Shown in pieces: positions 53,371 through 64,000 of a stretch of DNA of 64,000 nucleotides. Origin of the DNA: Scortum barcoo (taxonomy: Eukaryota; Chordata; Actinopteri; Centrarchiformes; Terapontidae); NCBI GenBank assembly GCA_023238725.1, contig CM041538.1, forward strand, positions 8,492,880-8,556,879, read 5' to 3'. The translations under genes and the position numbers were made by a program. The notes below the pieces were generated by a model, which did not search any database, had not been told where the DNA came from, and saw only the letters and a program-made list of their open reading frames with translations. The stretch's first letter is position 1. Each line of letters opens with the position of its first letter.

Positions 53371-54153
53371 TTTCCTCTGAACCAAAATGGAGGACAAAAC
53401 GAAAGGCCAGCCCCAGAGCCACGCTGTTATAGAGTGCCTAAAAATGCTAAATATGTCACATCTCTGACATACCAGTTTTTCAGGAACTGCCTTGAAAGGA
53501 AAAAAAAAAAACCCTCCTTCATGTTAATAGGCCCACGGGTTGTGGAATTTATTACTTTTAGAGAAGCATGAAATCCTTCAATTTAGTTTGAAATGCAAAC
53601 ATCACAAAAATCTGAGGCGGTTTTCATCAGGCAACAGAGATATGCTTTGGAACAGACCACCACGTGCACCACTTACCAGACCCGAGGCGTGCCGCACCAA
53701 TAGGAGAGTGCCAGCCAGAATAGCAATTTCTCCCAAAAACAATCAAAGTAAGTGAAGTGTGGATCATAGAGTCCCTCTGGCACGCCTGTGTGTTGACTGG
53801 AGAGTAATGAAAGAATGTAACAGGGCCCGAGCGCAAATCACGCTCCAGTCAAACAAAGGAGGAGTAATAAGGCATTTTGAAAGCAGGAAAACTCTGAGCC
53901 TGCAAGTGATTTAAATCAGGGGGCTGACAGCACAGTGCGGTGTGTGTATTTGTGTGTCTGTGTACGCATGTGTTGGCATTCATACTGTAGTTTGTGTATG
54001 CAGCTGTAAGAAGCGCAAGAGGAGGAATAGAGTCTCTGTTATCCAAAGAAATCTGCGTGACCGAGCTCATGTGTGAGTGTGTTTGCATCTTTGCATGTGC
54101 TTGTTTCATAGTCGTTCACCGCATTATATGGTTTCTTAGACCTGGTTGGGTGG

Positions 54154-54154
<1 letters not shown>
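53371..54154. other. Non-coding stretch, nothing recognised
   Basis: No gene or repeat recognised. An A-run lies at 53501-53512. Confidence 0.5.

Positions 54155-54204
<50 letters not shown>
54155..54204. repeat. (GT)25 microsatellite
   Basis: Uninterrupted GT units, about 50 bases. A short CA tract follows at 54232-54243, in inverted orientation. Confidence 0.96.
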
Positions 54205-54206
<2 letters not shown>

Positions 54207-57200
54207 ACACGGATATGCAAACAATAAAAACTCACACACACACGATGCCCTCTAACTATCTGTGTAAAATTGAAGCTGGAGTGGTTGGCTGGAGAAATCT
54301 GACAATTAAACTGTTTTCAGATTTCAGTTTAATTTTGTTCAGCTTTGTCCCTTCACATGTGGGAATAATACTGTGATCTGCTGGTTTATTCCAAAGCACT
54401 TATTTTGTAGATAAGTGCTGAAAACTCTTTTGGTGGGTAACTTTGTCTGTAAGTTTAATTTATCAACCCATAACAACGGTAAATACAGTGTGTTTATGTG
54501 AAACAAGAGAAAGTAAAATGTTGAATTTAAAAGTTTGGAGAGGCACTGTTATATTATTTTTTTCCTCTTATAGGTTCTGTGAGAGCAGGTTAGGTTTTAC
54601 CTTTGAGTGCTGTACGTGGCTTTAGTCAGGATGGAGCTTAAGATCATGTCAACTGTGTATTTGACTGAGAAGCTCCATTAAGATACACCAGCCTATATCT
54701 GTTCCCGCCCGTGAAAAGTGAATGAATGTTGGATCCTGATGTAGATTTCTGGTCTAATGTCAAAACATAACTTAATGTGAGTGAACTGCCAATGAAGAGC
54801 TTCATTCCAACAGACTAAGTCAGGGTCACGCCCACTTTAACAAAGCAGTCAATAACAATAATTATCTTTATACATCTTAATTAACTTACAAAGTGCTTTG
54901 CGGACAGTGAAAATATACAAGCAACTTACCATAGCCCTGAATTATAACAAAATGATCCTTTTATAGCAGCTATCTTAATCCTTTAATTGACTGCTATTCT
55001 CTAAAACGTATTTATTATATTTGCTCAGAGCTTATATGCTTTCTGCTGGTTTGGCTCACTCTGTGTGTGTGTGTGTGTGTACTCAGACAAAAAATGTAAA
55101 CTGTCACTTTAATTGATGACTGAGTATTCTAACAGCTCACTCTCACACATGGCCAAATGATTTTATCATTTGCTATTTAACATTGTCATTCCTGGAAAAC
55201 CCTAAAGTAAACATGCTAAGCACATAAGCAGAGTAAACTTTTTGAGACTTTTTTTTTTGCCCTTGTGTTGTGTGTTTCTCACTTACAGGCTGAGCGGGGC
55301 TGTAAATGTCATCAGCACAGTAGTTTGCTCTGCTTAGCTTTGTGTGCCTCTGGAGACACTGACACTCACATATATGTGAAGCTTCAAGGAGACATGAAAA
55401 AAAGTTGTGTACTTTTGTGAAAACATCATCATGCTGACATTTGAACTTTTGAACAGCTACATAGCTGGAAAAATTTAATTATAATATGTCTCACTAGCTC
55501 TTATTAGCTGTGTTAAATTGTAGAAATATATTTTTCTTTTCTGTATTTTATCACTAATGACATAATGAGGTGTATGTGATACCGCTCCAAGAGGGAGGGG
55601 ATCCACATTTTTAAAAAGGATAGTACTGGTGATATTCTATATTTATTTTACATCCCCATCCCACATCCCATGATGAATTAATCCTATTAACAAAAATAGT
55701 CTGTGTAGCCAAAGCCAGATGTGATTTATTTCTCTGTGGCATCAACCTTCATCCAAAAACTATTAAAAACACATAAATGAGCCGTACGGTTGCCATGGCT
55801 GCACATAAAGAGTAGCACGCTTTTAAATCCTCACTTCTGGAGGACCTCTCAAGTGTGGTTTGGAACTACACATCTTAAACGTAAGCTCTCAAAGTCTCTG
55901 TCAGTGTCAAAAACGAGTCTGTGAAATGTTACTGGTGGGTTTTAAATCCCAGTAAGTCTTTGTCTAAACTGTCACAGGGGGACGACTGACTCATGGTCAG
56001 AACAGCAGGAGGAGCTGAATGTCTCCGTATTTTTCAATATGCTGCCAGCCGGAGAACCACCCAGCACTACCACATTTAGTTCCACATTGTGAGAGACTTA
56101 TGGAGCTCTTGTGTATATCAAAAAGTGTTGAGGCACTTCATCAATATATCAAGGCCCCTCCATACTAAGTGATGACAGGTGCACATTAAGAAATAGCTGT
56201 TAGGTACAGCTGGTCTGCACGTTTTTGTGAAGCAACACGCTGATTTTTGCCATGCCTCTAAATTTCCCTTCACTCTTCAGTCACAACTTGAGGCAAATAT
56301 TGCAGTATTGGTTTTGAATAATATTTCACAGGAAACTGTTGATTGTCCTCCACTACACTGTACAAAACAGCGATAACTTTTCTGAAATGAGCAAACGCTC
56401 CTGCAGCCTCTCTCTTCTTCCCCCTCCCTCCACCTGGCTGTCATATTTTCTGGTGTTGAAGGAAAATGAACATACTGTACTGTCTCTTTACAGCACGAAA
56501 ACACTTAGTGAGGGAGGACTGTGCCTGGGCTCCTTTTTTTTTTAAAATCTGGGAATGACCCGGTGTGTTTGAGTCTGGTGATTGTCAGCAGTGGCTGCTC
56601 AGTTCAAAGGCTTCATACTATATAATAATAGGCAGGCGGACGGAGCTAACAGAGCCCATCCACCAGATGTGGAGTCGGACACACTCCAGTGTCTGCGCTG
56701 TCTGTCTGCAGCCTGCAGCTATACAATACACACACTGACAAGCAGGCAACATTCATACACATGCAGACATGAAACAGTAGAATTAATAGGAAATCTCCCC
56801 TTCATCATAGAGAGCTTAGTTCTTCATCGCTCATCTTTTCCTGTCTCTAATTCTTCTCTTTTCCTCCCGCTCTCTCTCGCTCCCACTGACCACCTCACAA
56901 TCTATCAAACTCGTATCCAAGGCCTGGGTTCAGTTTATCCCCTAAATTGTCTCCTCCACCTCAGAGATCAGTTTTACTCCTTTCATAAAATGGCTGAGAA
57001 ACCTGTGAAATCACTCTGACACCGCAGAACTGCGTGCGTCATTAGACTCCAACGGTATCATCAAAGACTTGGATGGAAGCGGGAAAATTCCTCCCTTTTT
57101 TTCCTGAACTCATGATGAATTGTTTCGCTCTCTCGCAAACTACGCAGCCGCTTTGATCCATTTTTGTGTCCGCATTTGTCACCGCGGATCTCGAATGAGT

Positions 57201-60200
57201 GGACTTTCAGTAGCCTTGCAGCCCATTCCTCAACCTCTGCGTCTCTCTGCCTTTTGAAGAGGAGAAAGGATTGTTTGTGTTAGCTTGAACCAGACCCACG
57301 ATGGCTTTATTGCTTTGAGAAGGACCCAGGACACCGTGTAATTTGTACAGAGGAGAGACACTGTTGCAGTATTACAGACTGATGAAGTTAAACTCTCTTC
57401 TCATCCTGCTCTGAGGAGGAGGCCGAGAAGAGTGAAGGACAGATGATACTGCAATTTGATGAGAACTTCTGATCCACCAAATAAAGCGCCACGACAACAT
57501 CAGAGCCCGGCGATATTACTGTAAACATATTCCATATGCACCCACTGTCTCCACCTCCGTCATCTTCTTTTCTCCTCTCTGCCTGTCTCGCCTCATCTCT
57601 TTTGATTTCCTTTTTTTTTCTCCTCTTTCTCACTCTTTGTCTCTCCTTCCCCCCCTGCTCTCCTGCCCGCTTGTTGTTTTATTGAGGAATGCTCCACTGA
57701 GGGGAGCATTTGATCTTAGTGCTTCTTTGACCTAAAGATGGAGAAGGGGAGTGAGGGGTGGACGGGGGAGTTTAGAGCTGCATGTGTCCCCAATTACATC
57801 GCTCAGATAGCAGCGTAATTCACTGCTTCACTCAGCGACTGGTGGACGGGAAAGAGACGCCTAATCAAGGCCAGAGTACCCTAACCTGCTGCCAATTTTA
57901 ACACATGCATAGACACTGCACATGCATGACTCTAATACACTCACACACACGCACCCACACACACAGGCTTGCTCATGACAAGAGCCTTTACACAGCTAGC
58001 CACATTTGAAGGCTTGTATTGCACACATTTTGTCGCCCCCCCACCCTTTCTCTTGAACTTCCCTCCACAGCAGTCTCATAAAAATTGATCATAAATAATA
58101 GACATGCCACTGACGCCGATTTTTTTTTTTTTTTCCCTTTTAGATGCAAACTAGCTAGCACACCCTTATCAGCAGGAAAGCATTCTGACTTTGAGAGTCA
58201 GCATCTATATCGTACTCTGTCCACTGGAGTGAATGTCGTTTTCTGACATTTAGCTATGATAGCATCATACAACCAGACTCAAGGCGCCAGAATTAAGTCA
58301 GCTGAATCCTTTCTTCCATCTCTGTTGATAATAAAAAAGTCAGTAAATGAGTTAAAAACAAGTGCTACTAAATATATGGGCAACCCCCTAAAAAAGTATT
58401 TCAAGTTCTCAGATTCAGTTGACTGTTGTCTGTACACCCATGGTTACAGTACAAACAGGAATGGATAGCACCAAATGTAGCGTAACTTCAACTCGTGCAA
58501 GTGTAAACAACTTCATGGTAAAAACAAAACAAAAAAAAAAACGAGGCTCATGTCTAGCCCACAGCTAACTCGCTGACTCCATGGCAACATTGTACTTCCT
58601 GAAAAACACAGGCGTGATGAAGTCCATTGACAAAATCAACATATTCAGGCATGCAACTTCCTGTGTACATGGTTCTTATATCCTTGGGTCTCTAAGGTCC
58701 TCCTCTATTCATATTGACATGTTTGTTGCCTTTTGACATGCAAGCCAAAAAAAGTGCCAAAAAAACAAGTACAGTCACACTGATATGCAAAATAAGGCCA
58801 TTTCTAGGCAGCCTAACGCACCTGGAAGAATAACAATGTATGGCATGCCAAAGGACTGAAGTGAAGCCGTAAGTCTGTCAGAAAAGGAGCGAGAGAACAA
58901 GTGAAAACATTCTCGGGTTCAAAGGTCTGGCACATTGATGAGAAGTAAGGAGCAGAAATAACATATGAAGGTGCACAGCAGGCTGTGGGATCGCGGGCTC
59001 AGAGGGATCTAACAGATTTCATCTCTGCAACCTGGGAGATTCTGAACAGGAAATGAGGTAATACAATAGAGATCTTTGTGCCTGTAGTACTCCTTTAACA
59101 CCTCACTCTCCCCTCTCTGTGCTGCCATCTGCCTATCCTCCTTTCCATCGTCTGGGGTGAAGGTGGATCAGCTATGAAGTGTGTGTTTGAGGGAACCGGG
59201 GGTTTATGGGAGGTGAGGTGAGACTGTGTTTGGAGAAGCAAGCTGCGATGCTTTACAAGGTGTGCTTAGTCAGCCCCCGCACCAGTCGTCTGGTGAAATG
59301 AGATGGAAATTACAACAAGCTTTGGAAATGCGAGAACTGTGATCGTCTTTGTCTCTCGCAGCAGATTTTGTCTCTCACTGGCGTTTTTTACTCTTGGTCT
59401 TTTATGCATTTTGCCTACTTTGATAATATCCAGGCTTTCTAAATCCCTCAGCTGCTCCCCCCCCAAAGTCCTCCTTGCAGCCAGTGGAAAACTACGTCAG
59501 ATAAAGTGAGATCAGGCGTGATGTTCCACCCAGCATGGTTATTTATTTTGAACTGAGGCCTCGTGCATCATTAATTATCATCGGAATAAACCGTGCTTGG
59601 TGCAAATTACAAATGATGAGAGTGAATAGAGGAAGACAAACTTTCTTTCTTTCTCCTTCAGATCCAGCATTTGGCTCGTCTTGTGTCTGTTTCCATGTCA
59701 GACCCCACCCTTCATCCCTCCATCTTTTCATCATTCTGTATCCTTGCCCTGCTCGCCCTTTTCCTTCTTTGCTACTTTTAAATGTTTTTTTACTTCACAC
59801 ATTATCCTCCTCTTCCTCACTCTCTCACAATTCCCAACATTGAGTCTGTTTCCATTCAGCGAGTTTCCCACAATGTCAAGCTTACCAAACTTTTCATCTC
59901 TTACATCTGCCTGACATTTCTCCTTCTCTTTTACTATTTTGTTCTTCTTTTACATATTGTTGCCCTCTTTCTTTTCCTCTTTTTTTTTTTCAAAGTGAAG
60001 CAGATCCAGAGCAGGTGTCCCTGATCCTCCTCATTCCTCCTCCCTTTTTCTGACATTAGAGATGAGTTGGAACTGTCTCTATGAGTACATACTGTATACA
60101 CTCACAAACACTTTTGGTCCATCTGGTTCTTCACTTATGGGGCAGAAGGTAAATTTCATTAAAAGAAAATCCCTTTTGACAAATCCTTCCCATTAAGGGA

Positions 60201-63200
60201 GCCTTCTTGGCCCCTGAATCACCCAAATCCTCCCTCACATGTTTAAAAAGCAATATTCAATTTTATGCCACTTATTTATGTCTAATTTACTGTTTTAGAG
60301 TCCTTGGGAAAAAATCAGTGGAATAGTGAAATCTTTCTGCAAGCCAAAACCAGATTTCAAAGTTGCCCTTTGAGGGCATTTAAGAAGTACTGATTGAGTT
60401 TCTAGTGGCAATAATAATGTAGTTTTTTTCTTAAGATATATTTATATTTTGAGTCAAATGTTGGTATTATGTCAACACTGTAGCCTTTATTGTAAAGGGT
60501 GGGTCACTAAAATTCATTCAAAGCCATTAAATTGAATTAGTCTTGCATGAGACTAATAAGACTTCATGAGATGACCAGAAAATATCCTGTAAACTATAGC
60601 CAGTAATCTGCCCTTTGTTTTTGTTTTTTATTGGCCTGCATTATTTTTAATTGATGTGTGGAGTTAATGAGTCTGTGTCCACCCGTACAGTTGTTAATCA
60701 AGATCCTGATGCTTGATAGTTATAAAGTTACTATAATATTACATAATTATTTTTTAATGAAACCAACATTTCACCCTTCAACAAAACCACCATGTTTTTT
60801 ACACTAAAATGATTCACTGATGCTGACCAAAACTGCAGATGAATCACAAACTTACTTCGCAGAAGTAACTTAAAGTCTGATCTTGATTTTTTTTTTCTTT
60901 TTCTTTTCAACATTGACAACACAAGCTAGGCTAGAGGGTTATTTTTGGATGACGGTTCTTGACGGAGTGTATTGAATTCAGGTCATAGGACAGGCCAGAA
61001 GGTAAGCACAATAGTAGATGGACAGAAGTTATTTTACAGTGTTTGCACAGATTATCTGTTCAAAATGAACCTTCTTTGGCATTTTCTATAAATGAATACA
61101 TTTTGATACTATTATATCTTAAATGGACACCTTAATATCAACTTTATAAAAACATTTATCCCCAGTGTTTGTACATTTTGAATCACATGGTATATCTCTG
61201 CTGAAATGTATGTGAAATCTGTTTTTTGTGGTATAGTATGTGGAATTGCTTGGCTCTGAATGATTTTTTCTGCAGTAGCGGAAAGTGTTTTGGACGCCGG
61301 CGGTGTGGGTTTGTCTCTGGCTTGTTTTCAGCTCACTCTTTGGGGACACAAAGCTCTCACTTCTCCTTCCCAACACTCATCTCTGCCATCACTTTTCTTT
61401 TCCTCTCGTCCATCCTTCTGTCTTCCTCATTAGCCGGCTACCTTTTCCTCTAAACGAGCAGAGGAATGCTGGTGCTTATTTTGTTAACCTAGGACGAGGA
61501 GAGGTTCTGGGAGAGCATCGGTGTGATTGACAGGGAAGCGTGCTGGAATGGCTCAGAGGTTCTCTGCTTGCCTCAGAGCCTCACTATTGGCAGCCCAGAC
61601 TTGGTCTCCAATATAGCTTGAAAACCAAAGAATAAGAATAACACAGGACGTTTTTACTGGAACGAATATTTCGTTCACTGGCGTTTCCTTCTTGCTTTCA
61701 TCTCTCTGTCTTTTTCTCTACAGTATATCTGTCTCTAACTTCTCCCCCTGCTTGTTCTGTGTTTGTCTTCATTTCAGTTTCTTCCTCTTCAGCAGGCTAA
61801 CTTTCTCACTGGCCTGGAGTCAGATTTCTTGTGGCTGAGTCTGTCCTACGGTGTCAGTCACTGAGAGCTGATTAAGAGTTAGGAGTTGATGGAGACACGA
61901 TGTCTCACACCCAGTTTCCCAGAAGCATCACGAAATTGTGCGGTTAATCTGTGCAGTCAGAGGGCAGCAATCAATGGCCCATGTGACACATCAGGTCAGT
62001 CAGTTTGATAAGCACAGTGGTAGCAAGGAGACAATTAGCAAACCACAGTGGTTATGGAGTAGAGGTCTTGGTGGGAAAAATCTAAGTTTAAAAATCAAAA
62101 AACAATTTGTTTCATATGATTGGTGATACATATATTTTAATTGTGTTTGGCAGCAGAAACAGAGGAATATGCAGATGTGTACAGAATTGCATTATTTGAT
62201 ATTTGTTTTTGCATTTGAATTCATTCATGCAAATCAACCATGGCCGTGGCCTGATGAAAGACAGACCAGCAGCATTCTGTCCAATAATGCTAATGTTTTC
62301 CAAATGACACCATCACTGCGCTTGAAGTGTCATTTAACTCTAACATCCTTAGCTTGAGATGGTCACGCTCTTTGTTGCATTAATAGTATCTGGTAGTATC
62401 CTACATGCTCTCATCGATTTAAGCTGGCCTGCCAACACCCTGTCATGATGCGTCCTGCAGACAAGGCGAGATGTCAGCCTGGCGAGTGAGGAAATACCAA
62501 CAGACGTAAAGAATAGTGCTGGAATGGCGCCCAGCTTAACTGCAGTCACATGATGTCTGAATCCGAGTCACGTTTGAAATGCAGCAGCATTATCCTGGCG
62601 TTCCCAGATTCCATCTGCTGGGGCCTCTCCTTTTGAATTTGTCATCCTTGAGGAATCTGGGAATGCCGACCATGAGCTTATGAGGTGTACATGTCCCTGG
62701 CTGCACCTGAGCAGACACACTCACACATGCACACACACACAGGTTTTTGTCCAACACACAAGCATGGGCAGGCATGCAACGTGGCATGCGTCTTATTCAC
62801 ACCATTCACACTGTTGGCACACATGCACTACTTAGAGAAAAGTCACGTACAAACAGCCAAGCGAGATGACTGTATTGATGTCCCACACACAGACAGTCTG
62901 ACTGACTTCGGCTTAAGGTCTTAAATCTTGCGGTCCACACCTGACCCAGGACACACACACACAGACACCTCAACACGGACATAACTTTAATGTGCACCAT
63001 GCCCACCTCATTAAACGCTCCATTCATTCTGCACGATACACGGAGCAGCACATCCTCTGCAAAAACACTGACACTCTAACATACAAGTGTGATGACTCTA
63101 TTCGCATTCCTCAGACAGACAAACAGACGGACGGCTACCTCTGCAGATTACGTCAAGGTCTCAGGGCTTAGTCTATCTGCTTGGAAGCGATCAGGTTTTC

Positions 63201-64000
63201 CAGAAAGCTGGGCGCTTACACACACACACACACACACATACCCAAGCACTTGTGCTGGACCTGTCAGGTGGAAACTGATGAGATGCACAGTAGGTGGCAA
63301 CATGCTTGTGCACATTCCTCACTAGTCTGCTTACACCACTGGTAACCGGAGCCGAGGTGAGCCTCACCCAAAGTGGGCTCACCGGGCCTTATACATCAGT
63401 GTGGTTTCCACTGCAGAGCCTCTCAGGGACAGCAGGGGCTTGTGCATCAGCCTGTTTAACCTATGAGGCCAAATGTAGTCCTACATGGCCAAACAGGGCA
63501 GAGCCATCACCACAGTGGGACTTCACTCCAAGAGCAAAGGTTCTGTCATGCTGAAACAGACAAATGTGTAAGAGGGACTATAGTTTAAAATAAACTAAGT
63601 CTAATAACACATGGCCAGCCTGGTGCTGTAGCAGAGATGTGAGAAAATGCCTTCACTGTACATAAATCCAGACAAACCCAATAGACTTCAGCTCATTCCC
63701 AAGCTCCAGCCCTCTGTGTCGAGCTTACATGCTGTGTGTTTGCGTGGGTTTCCATGGCCGTCTCAGGTTTCCTCCCATATTTCAAAGACAGGCAAGTATT
63801 CTGGTGGCCTGGAAACTTTAATTTGCGCGTGGGCACAAATGGGAGAGTGGACCTGACCAGTAAACAGACCAGCAGTTATCGAGTTGTCAGCTAAAGGTCA
63901 TCTGTATGGCTGAAATAAATATCACAATATTAGTTCCACGTGTATCTAGATATTGCAAATTTACACACACAGTCGCCACATTTCTGTTATTCTTATCACA
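54205..64000. other. Long non-coding stretch to the window end
   Basis: No gene recognised over almost 10 kb. Simple features are GT at 55062-55080, CA at 63219-63239, T-runs near 58120-58135 and 59980-59989, and pyrimidine-rich tracts at about 57541-57680 and 59690-59990. A possible old repeat lies at 55570-55980 (weak memory match). The stretch 59535-59640 is compact and AT-homeodomain-like (ATCATTAATTATCATC) and could be a conserved element. Confidence 0.5.

Noticed and set aside
56582..57019. 145-codon plus-strand frame
   Set aside because: No domain; composition changes with the local pyrimidine-rich sequence, as expected for a chance frame.

Overview
This window looks like non-coding DNA from a bony fish, probably a percomorph-type teleost. 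I found no host protein-coding gene, exon, rRNA or functional tRNA that I could defend. Evidence for a vertebrate is the very high density of long CA/GT and AT microsatellites, long AT-rich spacers, interspersed transposon remnants and open reading frames that are only short chance runs. Evidence for a teleost is the repeat families, recognised from memory: a Tc1-type transposon, a LINE tail, a tRNA-derived SINE and several non-autonomous DNA repeats common in fish. The exact species and the host locus cannot be told from the sequence. The most likely reading is a gene desert or part of a very large intron.

Layout. Positions 1-5435: no recognised feature. 5436-5661: a tRNA-derived SINE. 5662-30720: non-coding DNA with a polypurine stretch (about 6688-7060), CA/GT arrays near 10.1, 11.4, 20.3, 22.2-22.4, 26.5, 29.1 and 29.4 kb, and an uninterrupted 253-bp TA array at 24284-24536. 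30721-31042: a short terminal-inverted-repeat DNA element. 33556-34030: the 3' end of a LINE on the minus strand, encoding the last part of its reverse-transcriptase protein. 34545-36437: the most structured part of the window, a nearly full-length but frame-broken Tc1 element (minus strand, DD34E transposase) with AT microsatellites on both sides and two extra truncated copies of its own terminus on the left. 40004-40155 and 43930-44007: two fragments that resemble one family of non-autonomous DNA elements. 46462-46718: a CpG-rich patch. 52890-53370: a degenerate internally repeated teleost repeat. The rest, to 64000, is non-coding with further microsatellites and pyrimidine-rich tracts.

The window therefore holds no operon or interacting gene set. 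What it records is mobile-element and microsatellite history, plus several unusually complex single-copy-looking stretches that could be conserved enhancers. I cannot confirm conservation without an alignment. I see no convincing new biological system; the best candidate for a second look is the transposon-end/AT-microsatellite complex at 34.5-36.4 kb.
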